A stretch of DNA of 64,000 nt from Engelhardtia mirabilis (GTDB lineage Bacteria; Planctomycetota; UBA1135; GCA-002686595), in the NCBI RefSeq assembly GCF_007748095.1, contig NZ_CP036287.1, positions 3,410,001-3,474,000 of the forward strand, in the 5' to 3' direction. Both the position numbers and the translations under genes were made by a program. The notes under the pieces are model-generated. The model did no database searches. It worked only from the letters and a program-made list of their open reading frames with translations, and was not told the origin of the DNA. This document shows positions 9,506-18,346 of the stretch, piece after piece (the stretch's first letter is position 1; each line of letters begins with the position of its first letter).

Positions 9506-11175
9506 TCGGCGTTTGCTTGAGCCTCTTGGCCGTGCCGACCTCGGACCTGCGGGTGACCCAGGTCCTGGCCCCGACCGCGAAGGTCGTCGTGGCCGCCCCC
9601 CTGCGCTGCGGCCCGGACGCGACGGTTGACCTCTTGACGATCGACGTCGAGGGGCAGGTGCGGGTCTACGGGACCGACGCGGCGGGTCAACTGCCCTTTG
9701 CGGCCCTCGCGCGCGGCTCCCTCGACCTGGCCAGCCCCTCCCGCCTTCTGGTCGACATCGGCCGGCTGACCGCGGACGACGGTCCGCCCGCTCTGCTGAC
9801 CCTCTCTCCCCGCGGTTGCGAGTTGTTCGCCCTCGATGACAGCCGCACGCCCGCGGGTCCCGGTCTGCGGCTCGCGCGTCGCGCGACCTTCGACCTGCGC
9901 TTGGGTGCGCCCCAGGCGGCGCCTTTCATCCAGGACGTGGACGGGGATGGCCGCGTTGAGGTGCTGGTGCCCGAGGTCGGTGCCGTCAGTCTGTGGAACA
10001 TGGCCGTCGAGGAGGTCGAAGGCCAGCCGCGCGCGAGCGCCAGCCGCAGCCTGCGCGTCGAGGCGCGGGCTCAGGTCGACCAGCAGACCGAGGCGCAGGA
10101 TCTGACCGACACCCTCAGCTCGCGCGTGCAGCTCCCAGGCCTGTCCACCCTCGACCTGAACGGCGACGGGCGCTCGGATCTGGTCGTGACCGAGGGCACG
10201 CGGCGCGCCTTCCACTTGGCTCGGGCGGAGGGCGGCATCGCCGAGGCGCCTGACGTGACCTTGGACCTCGACCTCTTCCGCGATCCGAGCTCAACCGGCG
10301 GCGGCTTCGAACCGGGTCGCATCCTGTCTCTCGGCGGTGCCGCGAGCCTGGATCGGCGCGACCTCGACGGCGACGGCATCCAGGACCACGTGATCGTGGC
10401 CGGACGCAAGGTCTGGGTCTTCCCCGGCCGGGCGGACGGCCCCCAGTTCCAGGAGCCCTCGACGATCCTGAAGAGCGCCGAGGAGGTCACTGCCACCGCC
10501 ATGTTCTCGATCGACGACGACGACCTGGCCGAACTGGTGCTGCTGCGCCTGAAGCTGCCGTCGGTCACGACCCTGGTGCTGGGGCTGGTGTCCTCGTTCG
10601 ATGTGGAGTTGCGTGCCAGCGGCTACCGCAACCTCGGTGGCGGGCGCTTCGACACGAGCCCGGATTGGAACGGTGGCGTTCAACTTCGAGTACCTCCGAT
10701 CCTCGACATCGTGCGCGACCCCTACGCGCTGGTCGAACGATTCAAGGCTCTGGGGGAGAGCTACGGCGAGATCCTGGCGGGGGACTTCGATGGTGACGGC
10801 GTCGAGGACGCGGCGATCGTCAGTCCCGACGGAGCCGAGGTGGAGCTGTGGCTCGGGGCGGAGGCGGAGCGGGGTGAGCTGACCCGCGACGACCTCGAGC
10901 GCGATGTTCGCACGGCGCTCTTCACCGATAGTGAGCGCGTATGGGACATCGATCGGCTGCTCGGCTTTCTCGGTTCCCAGGGCACCGACCGAGTCCAGCG
11001 CGTCACGGAGACCGCGACCCTGGCCGGTCGAGTCGAGCTGCCGGCGGTACAGGGCCGCCCGCTCGAGTTCCTGGTCGCCTGCGACCCCGATGGTGATGGC
11101 CGCGACCTACTCGTGGTCGGACTCGGGGACGATGCGGGCATCACGCGCCTGCACGTGGTCGAGCTGCTGCCCTGA
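9502..11175 (+). CDS. Secreted FG-GAP/VCBS repeat protein (second of two)
   Basis: The 557-residue protein starts at the GTG overlapping the stop of its neighbour, giving a weak signal-like start MIGVCLSLLAVPTSDLRVTQ. FG-GAP motifs recur through the chain: DVDGDGRVEVL, DLNGDGRSDLV, DLDGDGIQDHV, DFDGDGVEDAA, DPDGDGRDLLV. It resembles the preceding protein in motif type but not closely in sequence, so the two are paralogous in architecture only. It is the last gene of the cluster and is followed by a strong symmetrical hairpin at 11201. The role is unknown; a surface or periplasmic beta-propeller paired with the first is likely. Confidence 0.78.
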   Translation: MIGVCLSLLAVPTSDLRVTQVLAPTAKVVVAAPLRCGPDATVDLLTIDVEGQVRVYGTDAAGQLPFAALARGSLDLASPSRLLVDIGRLTADDGPPALLTLSPRGCELFALDDSRTPAGPGLRLARRATFDLRLGAPQAAPFIQDVDGDGRVEVLVPEVGAVSLWNMAVEEVEGQPRASASRSLRVEARAQVDQQTEAQDLTDTLSSRVQLPGLSTLDLNGDGRSDLVVTEGTRRAFHLARAEGGIAEAPDVTLDLDLFRDPSSTGGGFEPGRILSLGGAASLDRRDLDGDGIQDHVIVAGRKVWVFPGRADGPQFQEPSTILKSAEEVTATAMFSIDDDDLAELVLLRLKLPSVTTLVLGLVSSFDVELRASGYRNLGGGRFDTSPDWNGGVQLRVPPILDIVRDPYALVERFKALGESYGEILAGDFDGDGVEDAAIVSPDGAEVELWLGAEAERGELTRDDLERDVRTALFTDSERVWDIDRLLGFLGSQGTDRVQRVTETATLAGRVELPAVQGRPLEFLVACDPDGDGRDLLVVGLGDDAGITRLHVVELLP

Positions 11176-11200
11176 TTTCAGCAATCATCCGCTTCGAACG

Positions 11201-11237
11201 GAGCAGGGCGACCGTGCGTGACACGGTCGCCCTGCTC
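11201..11237. terminator. Bidirectional terminator between convergent genes
   Basis: A perfect 16-bp inverted repeat (11201-11216 and 11222-11237) with a 5-nt loop CGTGA lies between the ends of the FG-GAP gene (11175) and the long greA (11277). Its position between two convergent stops supports a two-way terminator, although T runs are weak. Confidence 0.8.
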
Positions 11238-11276
11238 TGACTCACGACCTGGCGGGCCGCGGCGCGGACGGCACGC

Positions 11277-13487
11277 CTACTTGGTGCTCGCCGCTTCCTC
11301 GGCGCGCGAGATCAGCGGCAGAACTTCGACCGCGACGACTTCGATGTCCTGGGTGCCGGTGGGCAGCTTGACGGTCACCTGCGCGCCGGCAGGCGAGCCG
11401 AGAATGCTCTGGGCCAGGGGCGAGCGATAGCTGATGACGCCCTTGGCCGCCGTGTCCCAGGGACCCAGCACGCTGACAGTGCGTTCCTCGCCGGTATCGA
11501 GCTCCCGATAGGTCACTTGCGTGCCGGGGGCCACCACGTCCTGGGGGATCGCGGCGTTCTCGATGAGCTGGGCTTGGCGCAGCTCCTCTTCGATCTCCAT
11601 GGCGCGCGCCGTCAAGGTGCGCTGGTCCTCCATGGCGGCTTCCCACTCGGAGTTCTCCGAGAGGTCGCCGTAGGAGGCCGCCTTGCCGATGGCCTCGGAG
11701 TTGGCGGGAATCTTGACCTCACGCAGCTCGCGCAGCTCCGCCTCGCGACGGGCCAGGCCAGCCTCGCTGGTCCAGATGCCATCTTCTTCCCAGAAGGGGC
11801 GGTTGGAGTCGCGGAAGATGTCGGGGAAGCGCTGCACCGCGGCGTGGGTGAAGGCGCGGTCGATCGAGCCGTCGACGCCCTTGGAGAGCATCGGCATCAG
11901 CTTGCGGACCTCGGCCTTGCTGGCGTCGGCCAGCAGCGTCTGCATCAGCGTCGGCTCTCCGTCGGAGAGCAGCGTGGTCAGGCGCGTCATCGTCCGCGTG
12001 CGGAAGACGTCGCCGGCACCGGCCGCGAAGAGCGACCCCGCCAACAACAGGAACGAGTGCAGACGCTGCACCGGCCCCGTGAACTCGCCCTGGAGTTTGC
12101 CGCGCTCGAACCACTCCGCGAGGCCCACGAACAGGGCCGGGTTGCGGGTGGGGCGGACCAGCAGGGAGGAGTAGGTCCCGGCCAGCAGGTCGGCCTGTTC
12201 GGCCGTGACGAGCTGATCGATCAGACCGCGCACCATGCCGGGGGGCGTATGCATGAGGTCGTGCATGGCGGCCGCGACCCAGCCCTCCTCGCCGTGCATC
12301 TCCTTGAGCAGGTCGATGCAAGCCTCCTGCTCGCGCGCGCCGGGCATCCGGTGGAACAGTTGCCACAGCTCGGGCACCACCGACGGGTCCGTAGGCGGCT
12401 CGGCCCGGTAGGCCTCCTCGAGACGCTCGCGCAGGGGCTGGGGTGTCTCGGACCGCTCGGCGCGCAGGAGCATCCAGGCGGCCAGTCGGTGTTCGTCGGC
12501 TTCGGTGGTGCCGTCAGCCAGCTCGTCGAGGGTGTCCAGCACGGCCGCGCGCAGCTCGTCCGACAGGTCCTTCTCGGTCAACAGGTCGCGTACCCGTGTG
12601 TTGGCGGCGCCCAGATCGCGCGCCAGCCGCAGCTGGCGACGCATCGAATCGGCCGGGTCGACCTCCTTGTCGAGCAGGCGGATCTGGGACTTCTGCCCAG
12701 TTCCAGTGACCTCGACCATGTTGGACTTCTCGGCCTCCTTGCGCGCCCGCCGCCACCAACTCGTGAAGGCGGTTCCCTCGAGCTTGACCTGGGCCATGGC
12801 GCTCTTGAGCACCACCTGGTTCATGCGGCCGTTGTAGCGCTTGAGCACGCCGACGAGACACTCGAGGGGCTCCTCCTTGAGCAGGCGCGACAGCTCGACC
12901 GGATCGCGCACGACCAGGCCGCGCAGGTCGTCCGGCTCGAGCACCTCGCAAGTCTCGATGATCGACTTGATCGGCATGCGGTCCGAGCGCCCGCTGGCGA
13001 AGCGCACCTTGGCCTCGAGGTTGGCCGCGTCGAGGTTGGTCACCTCGCCCACGCCCCAACCGGAGCGGTGGAACACAGCCGAACCCGGTCCCAGGTGGAT
13101 CAGCTGACGCAGCAGGCGCCAGGCCTTGCGCACGTCGTCGGTGCTCTCGTGGAAGTCGACCAGGCGGGTGTAGTCTTCCCACCAGCCCTCTTGGCCCCAG
13201 CCGGTCTTGGCGTTGCGGAACAGCCGCGTGGACAGTTCGCCCGGCGGCCCTCCGCCGAGTAGGCAGCGCCCGAGCAGTTCGGCTGCGTCCTGGTGGCGCC
13301 CGTTCTGTTCGAGCAGGTCAGCGTGCTCCCGTACGAAGGGCAGCATGCGGGTCATGACCTTCGCTTCCGCGGCAGCATCGATGACCCAGAGCACATCGTC
13401 GATGGGTCCGTCCGAGAGCATGATCTCGGACCAGGCGTCTTCGAACGATTTCCAGTCTTTGGCGTGGAAGTGAGAAACGAGCGTCAT
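11277..13487 (-). CDS. greA: Long GreA-type transcript cleavage factor with large N-terminal region
   Basis: The C-terminal 165 residues are a complete Gre factor. The coiled coil has the acidic tip GDLSEN (607-612) that reaches into the RNA polymerase secondary channel to stimulate cleavage of backtracked RNA. A C-terminal globular domain follows. About 570 residues precede it, mostly helical, including VFHRSGWGVGEVTNLDAANL near residue 140. Ordinary GreA has about 158 residues; an extended form of about 715 residues is known from Chlamydia, so this is a PVC-type signature. The start is the ATG at 13487 (MTLVSHFHAKDWKSF); a longer frame upstream is not supported. Role of the extension: unknown. 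It lies 139 bp behind rlmI on the same strand. Confidence 0.85.
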   Translation of the reverse strand: MTLVSHFHAKDWKSFEDAWSEIMLSDGPIDDVLWVIDAAAEAKVMTRMLPFVREHADLLEQNGRHQDAAELLGRCLLGGGPPGELSTRLFRNAKTGWGQEGWWEDYTRLVDFHESTDDVRKAWRLLRQLIHLGPGSAVFHRSGWGVGEVTNLDAANLEAKVRFASGRSDRMPIKSIIETCEVLEPDDLRGLVVRDPVELSRLLKEEPLECLVGVLKRYNGRMNQVVLKSAMAQVKLEGTAFTSWWRRARKEAEKSNMVEVTGTGQKSQIRLLDKEVDPADSMRRQLRLARDLGAANTRVRDLLTEKDLSDELRAAVLDTLDELADGTTEADEHRLAAWMLLRAERSETPQPLRERLEEAYRAEPPTDPSVVPELWQLFHRMPGAREQEACIDLLKEMHGEEGWVAAAMHDLMHTPPGMVRGLIDQLVTAEQADLLAGTYSSLLVRPTRNPALFVGLAEWFERGKLQGEFTGPVQRLHSFLLLAGSLFAAGAGDVFRTRTMTRLTTLLSDGEPTLMQTLLADASKAEVRKLMPMLSKGVDGSIDRAFTHAAVQRFPDIFRDSNRPFWEEDGIWTSEAGLARREAELRELREVKIPANSEAIGKAASYGDLSENSEWEAAMEDQRTLTARAMEIEEELRQAQLIENAAIPQDVVAPGTQVTYRELDTGEERTVSVLGPWDTAAKGVISYRSPLAQSILGSPAGAQVTVKLPTGTQDIEVVAVEVLPLISRAEEAASTK

Positions 13488-13626
13488 GGATGGGTCTGGC
13501 GACGGCGGCGACGGCGGAGCGAGCCACACATGATGCCGCTCCACGGGAGCCGTGTCGACGCCGGGAAGGGCTGACTCTTATCTCTGGGGCTCCCAGATCC
13601 GAGTCCCGGCGGACCTGCGCGACGAT

Positions 13627-14829
13627 TCAGTCGACCGCCAGGAGCGCGCCCTTCAGGTACCGCGAGCGCGCGAAGTCGGGCTCCTGCGGGTGATCCGGAC
13701 CCGCGCCAACGACCTCCAAGAGCCTCAGACGCCGATCGGCGCGCCGACCGGCCTGGAAGACCATCCCCAGGAATGTGGGCAGATCCACGGCTCCGGAGCA
13801 GGAGAAGGTGGCCAAGAGGCCGCCGTCCGCCACGGCTCCCATCGCCAGGGTGTTGAGGTCCGAATACTTGTGCATTGCCCCGTCGGCATCCCGTCGGCCC
13901 GCCGCCAGCTTGGGCGGATCGAGGACGACCACCTGCCAGGTCTGGGCGGCCTCCAGGGCGCCGCGCAGGTAATCGAAGGCGTCCAGGTGGTGGAATTCCA
14001 CGTCCAGGTCGTTGAGCCGGGCGGCCCGCTGGGCGCGTTCGAGGACGGTCTCGTCCAGGTCGACCGCGGTCACCGACCGGGCCCCGGCCAGGGCCGAGTG
14101 GAGCGCGAATCCGCCCGTGTTGCAGCACAGGTCGAGGACCGTCCGACCCGGCGCGAGACGCGCTACCCGCTGGCGGTTGTCGCGCTGGTCGCAGAAGAAG
14201 CCCGTCTTGTGCCCGAAGCCCGGCTGCACCGGATGGCGCAGCCCGTACTCGGTCACGATCGTCTCCTCGGTCTCGGGGTCCAGACCCTCCTCCATGCCGA
14301 GGTCCACGAAACCCTCCGCACGGCGGGCGCTGCCGGGCACACGGTGGGCGATGCGAGCCCCGGGGTAGAGCCGCTTCAGGGCCGTCTCGACCTCCGCGCG
14401 CAGGTTCCAGAAGCCCAGGGCGTGGTGCTCGCACACGAGCCAGGGGCCGAGCCGATCGACCACCAGCCCGGGCAACAGGTCGCCCTCGCCGTGGCAGACG
14501 CGGTAGGCGTCGGTGACCTCCTCGAGCCGCAGGGTGCGCCGCCGCAGGTCGGCGGCCCGCTTGAGGCGGTCGTAGAGGAAGCGCTCGGGGTGGGCCAGGG
14601 CGTTGCGCCGCCCGCGGTTGATGAAACGCAGCCCCACGTCCGAGTAAGGGTTCGCCAGGGCGTGTCCCACGAAGCGCCCGGAGGCGTCGATCACCTCCAC
14701 CAGGGCGCCCGGGTGGACCTCCTGGTCGGCGCTGTCGATGCGGCGCGAGTAGATCCAGGGCCCACGGGTCAGTCGGTCGTCCGCCAGGTGGACCTGGGGC
14801 ATCGAAGCGGCGCTCATGGGCGGGAGCAT
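13627..14829 (-). CDS. rlmI: 23S rRNA m5C methyltransferase, RlmI-like
   Basis: The 400-residue protein has an N-terminal PUA domain (about 10-80), then an EEHAD-like region and a class I methyltransferase domain. Family marks are KTGFFCDQRDNR, VLDLCCNTGGFALHSALAGA (SAM site), VVVLDPPKLA and TFSCSG. RlmI methylates cytosine 1962 of 23S rRNA with SAM; the related RlmK part of RlmKL and other close paralogues act on different bases, so the exact target is by family only. The start could be the ATG at 14829 or the one at 14817 (MSAASMPQVHL); the choice changes four residues. Confidence 0.85.
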   Translation of the reverse strand: MLPPMSAASMPQVHLADDRLTRGPWIYSRRIDSADQEVHPGALVEVIDASGRFVGHALANPYSDVGLRFINRGRRNALAHPERFLYDRLKRAADLRRRTLRLEEVTDAYRVCHGEGDLLPGLVVDRLGPWLVCEHHALGFWNLRAEVETALKRLYPGARIAHRVPGSARRAEGFVDLGMEEGLDPETEETIVTEYGLRHPVQPGFGHKTGFFCDQRDNRQRVARLAPGRTVLDLCCNTGGFALHSALAGARSVTAVDLDETVLERAQRAARLNDLDVEFHHLDAFDYLRGALEAAQTWQVVVLDPPKLAAGRRDADGAMHKYSDLNTLAMGAVADGGLLATFSCSGAVDLPTFLGMVFQAGRRADRRLRLLEVVGAGPDHPQEPDFARSRYLKGALLAVD

Positions 14830-14972
14830 AACGCCGCAAGACCCACACGCCGGGGCTCGGACCTGGCCGCTGCCCGCGAAGTCGGGGACTGCGCGCCGAA
14901 CGCGGGCCGCTGGCGCCCGGGGGGACCCGGCCGGTGCTCGCAGCCGCGCGGCCCGGCCGTAGACTCCTGCCG

Positions 14973-17138
14973 ATGGTGCTCTCGACCCTTGCTACCGCCA
15001 CCGGCGGCGCGCTCCTCCTCGACCTCGTCGCGCTCGTCGGCGGAACGGTTCACACCATGGAACCGGGTGCGGAGCCCCGGGTGGCGACGGTGCTGCTCGA
15101 CGGCGACCGCATCGCGGCGATCGGGGAGGACATCGAGCTGGCCCCGGGAACCGTCCGCATCGACGTGAGCGGCAAACACGTGGTTCCGGGCCTGATCGAC
15201 TGCCTGGTCAACTTCGACCCGGAGCACGACGCCCTGTATCTGGCCAGCGGCGTGACCACGGTGCGTGACGCCGGAGGCGACCTGTCTTCGGTCCTGGCCC
15301 TGCGTGACCGTGGCATCCGGGACCAGGGGCCGGGCCCCTGGCTGCTCAGCGCGGGCGCGGTACTCGACGGCTACCCCCCGGCCTCGGCCGCGGCCCTGGC
15401 CATCGGTCGCGTGGAGGACGTGAAGTGGCTGGTGGGGGAGCTGGCCAAGGCCGGCGTCGACTACCTCTCCGTGCAACCAGGCATCTCCGCCGAGGTCTAC
15501 GACCAGATCCTGATCGAGGCCGCCGCTCACGAGCTCGAAGTCTGGGGGCCGCGGCCCACGGCGGTGGACCTGACCCACGCGCTCGAAGGTGGGCACCGCG
15601 GCTTCTTCGCCCTCGACGCCTTCCTGCCCAGTGGCGTGCGTTGGGAGTTCGTCCTGCCGATCGCGTTCAAGTCGGCCATCGAGCAGGCCGCGGCGTCGAA
15701 CGTCGCCGTGGTGCCGGTCCTGGCGGGCGTCGAACGCATCCTGAAGGAGCCCGCGGATCCGGCCCCGGAGCTGCGCTACCTGGCGCCGGCCTACGAAGCC
15801 CTGTGGTGGACCGACTGGGAAATGCGCAAGGGTCTGCTGTCGGACGAGAACTACCGCAAGACGAGCGAGCGGGTGGACGGCAAGCGCGATGGCCTGGCGC
15901 GCGAGCTGCTCGCGGCCGGTGTCGACCTGATCCCCGGCTCGGCTGCGCCCCTGGCATGGGCCTTCCCCGGGCGCTCTTTCATCGAAGAGCTCGAGGCCTG
16001 GGTCGGCGCGGGCATCAGCCCCGAGGACACCTTGCGAGCGGCGACGGCTACTGCGGCGCGAGTGCTGCGGATCGACGACGAACGCGGCACTCTGACTCCC
16101 GGCAAGATCGCGGACCTGGTCGTGATCGACACCGATCCCCGCGAGAGCATGGCGGGTTTCCGCGCACCCGAGGTGGTCTGCGTGCGGGGCATGGTTCTGC
16201 GCAGCGACCTGCTCGCCGACATGGTCGAAGCGATCGGCCGCTCCCAGGACGTGGTCCGCGAGGAGAACCTGCGTCCGATCGCGATCGAGCTGCCAGAACT
16301 GCCGGAGGGAGACCTCCTGATGGGCGGCCAGGTCTCGACCCGTTCCCTCGGCTCGCGCCTCTCGTCGGAACGCTTCGCCGTGGTGCGACGCCTGGACGGC
16401 AGCCTTTCGTTCGTCGGACGCATGGTGATCCCTGCCTCGGCGCGCTACGACCTGTCGACGATCGACGTGGAACAGATCGTCGTGGGTGGCCAGTTGAGCG
16501 AGTTCCGCGTGCGCGCGGTCACCGGCGAGGAGGAGTTGGTCGTCGCCGGGCGTTGGGACGCCGGTCGCTTTCTGTTCCGCCGCTTCCTCAACGGCCAGAG
16601 CATCGACACCAGCTCCTCGGCGAACCGCACGGAGGTGATCAACATGGATCACCTGTCGGACACGATCACTACGGCCCTGGTGGTGGGGCAGATCGAAACC
16701 GATCGCGTGGCATGGGTCTCGGCCTTCGGCGCGCTCTACGAGCCGGTGGAGGTGCGCTGGGAGATTCAGAGCTCGGAGACGGGCTCGCGCATGATCCGCA
16801 CCAGTGAAGGCGGGTTGATGGAGATGCACTTCGACGCGCGCGGCATGCCCACCGGTTGGGTGCGGGTGATCGGCGGGCGCCAGAGCGCCACGATCCTGGA
16901 GGCGGCCGAGACCTTCGGGGGCGCGGGGCTCCCGGTTCGCTTCCCGCGGCCGAAGCCGGTGGAGGCCGGTGCTCCCGCGGCTGGCGGCCCCGGGGCCGAG
17001 TCCCCGAGCGCGGGGGCCGTCGGTCCTCCGGCGCAGGGCAGCGACCTCGAGCCGGCCGAGACCGAGAGCGGCGTCGCCGACGGGCCCGAGTCCGCCGACG
17101 AGGCACCCCGCGAATCCGGCTCCGAGGACGGTGCGTGA
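14973..17138 (+). CDS. Amidohydrolase-fold protein lacking the metal-binding ligands
   Basis: The first 400 of 721 residues follow the imidazolonepropionase-like amidohydrolase fold. The composite beta-sandwich (LVGGTVHTMEPG), PGLID (72-76), TTVRDAGG (95-102) and the closing GTLTPGKIADLVVIDTDP are all present. The hallmark HxH after PGLID is missing, however: the sequence reads PGLIDCLVNF (72-81). Where the catalytic aspartate usually sits there is PGSAAP (321-326). Metal-dependent hydrolysis is therefore unlikely. The remaining 320 residues match nothing I recognise and end in an acidic Pro/Ala/Gly-rich tail. The ATG at 14973 gives a hydrophobic start, perhaps a signal peptide. The stop overlaps the dusB GTG by 4 nt. 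Confidence 0.75.
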   Translation: MVLSTLATATGGALLLDLVALVGGTVHTMEPGAEPRVATVLLDGDRIAAIGEDIELAPGTVRIDVSGKHVVPGLIDCLVNFDPEHDALYLASGVTTVRDAGGDLSSVLALRDRGIRDQGPGPWLLSAGAVLDGYPPASAAALAIGRVEDVKWLVGELAKAGVDYLSVQPGISAEVYDQILIEAAAHELEVWGPRPTAVDLTHALEGGHRGFFALDAFLPSGVRWEFVLPIAFKSAIEQAAASNVAVVPVLAGVERILKEPADPAPELRYLAPAYEALWWTDWEMRKGLLSDENYRKTSERVDGKRDGLARELLAAGVDLIPGSAAPLAWAFPGRSFIEELEAWVGAGISPEDTLRAATATAARVLRIDDERGTLTPGKIADLVVIDTDPRESMAGFRAPEVVCVRGMVLRSDLLADMVEAIGRSQDVVREENLRPIAIELPELPEGDLLMGGQVSTRSLGSRLSSERFAVVRRLDGSLSFVGRMVIPASARYDLSTIDVEQIVVGGQLSEFRVRAVTGEEELVVAGRWDAGRFLFRRFLNGQSIDTSSSANRTEVINMDHLSDTITTALVVGQIETDRVAWVSAFGALYEPVEVRWEIQSSETGSRMIRTSEGGLMEMHFDARGMPTGWVRVIGGRQSATILEAAETFGGAGLPVRFPRPKPVEAGAPAAGGPGAESPSAGAVGPPAQGSDLEPAETESGVADGPESADEAPRESGSEDGA

Positions 17139-18346
17139 GCGACGTCCCCGCGCGCCTCGCCTCGCCGCTGAACCGCGAGGTTCCGCCGGCTGCAGCCGGT
17201 GAGTTCGAGCCCCTGGGCCTCGGCTCGCTGCTGGTCTGGCCGCCGGTGGTCCTGGCGCCCATGGCGGGCGTCACGAACTACCCCTTCCGCAGCCTGTGCC
17301 GCGAGTTCGGCGCCGGTCTCTTCGTGTCGGAGATGATCACGGCCCGCGGCTACCTGATGGGCAATCGGCTGACGCACCTGTTGGCCTCCTCGAGCGGGGA
17401 CGAGCGGCCGCGCTCGATCCAGGTCTACGGCTCCGATCCGATCGACGTGGGCGAGATGGTCCGACGCTTGGTGGGCGAAGAGGACGTCGACCACATCGAC
17501 ATGAACTTCGGCTGCCCCGTGCCCAAGGTCACCCGCGCCGGCGGCGGCAGCGCGATCCCGGTCAAGCCGCGGCTCCTGGCGCGGCTGGTGCGCGCCGCGG
17601 TGGCCAACGCGGGCGAGGTGCCGGTCACGATCAAGGTCCGAAAGGGCCTCTCGGACGAACTCGAGACCTTCCGGGGTGCCGGGCGAGTGGCCCAGGAAGA
17701 GGGCTGCGCGGCGATCGGGCTGCACGGTCGCACAGCGGCGGAGCTCTACAGCGGCGAGGCGGACTGGAGCGCGATCGGCGAGTTGGTTCGCGCGGTCGAC
17801 ATCCCCGTGCTCGGCAACGGCGACATCTGGGAGCCCTGGGACGCCCTGCGGATGATGCGCGCGACCGGCTGCGCCGGCGTGATCGTGGGGCGCGGCTGCC
17901 TCGGACGGCCTTGGCTGTTCCGGGAGCTGGCGGAGGTCTTCGAAGGCCGCGAGCCACAGCTCCCGCCGAACCTGGCTCGCATCGTTCAGATCATGGTCGA
18001 CCACGCCCAGCGCCTGTGCGACTTCTTCGGGCCGGTGATGGGCATGCGCCAGATGCGGAAGTGGTGCTCCTGGTACACGAAGGGCTTCCGGGGCTCAGCG
18101 GCGGTGCGCGGGGCGCTCAACCGCGTGGAGTCGATCGAGGAGATGGTGCGCATCGTGAACACCCTCGACCTGGACGAGGACTTCCCCGAGACCGCCCTGC
18201 GCGCCCACCGCGCCAAGGGCAACAAGACCCAGCGGGTGACCCTGCCCGAGGGTTACCTGAACGACCTCGACGACGACACCCCGCCCAAGTCCCCCCACAG
18301 CGCCGAGGAGATCGAGGCCTGGGAGCAGACCCTCTCCGGTGGTTGA
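17135..18346 (+). CDS. dusB: tRNA-dihydrouridine synthase
   Basis: This FMN enzyme reduces uridine to dihydrouridine in the tRNA D-loop using NAD(P)H. The 403-residue product shows the Dus core: VVLAPMAGVTNYPFRSLCRE (FMN site), the catalytic cysteine C127 in DMNFGCPVPKV, KVRKG, LHGRTAAELYSGEADW and GNGDIW, with GVIVGRGCLGRPWLF near the end of the barrel. The subfamily DusB is the best fit but is not certain. The GTG at 17135 overlaps the preceding stop (GTGA), and its end overlaps the next gene by 8 nt, so the three genes form a tight operon. The N-terminal ~25 residues and C-terminal ~60 residues extend beyond the usual 320-residue length. Confidence 0.9.
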   Translation: MSDVPARLASPLNREVPPAAAGEFEPLGLGSLLVWPPVVLAPMAGVTNYPFRSLCREFGAGLFVSEMITARGYLMGNRLTHLLASSSGDERPRSIQVYGSDPIDVGEMVRRLVGEEDVDHIDMNFGCPVPKVTRAGGGSAIPVKPRLLARLVRAAVANAGEVPVTIKVRKGLSDELETFRGAGRVAQEEGCAAIGLHGRTAAELYSGEADWSAIGELVRAVDIPVLGNGDIWEPWDALRMMRATGCAGVIVGRGCLGRPWLFRELAEVFEGREPQLPPNLARIVQIMVDHAQRLCDFFGPVMGMRQMRKWCSWYTKGFRGSAAVRGALNRVESIEEMVRIVNTLDLDEDFPETALRAHRAKGNKTQRVTLPEGYLNDLDDDTPPKSPHSAEEIEAWEQTLSGG

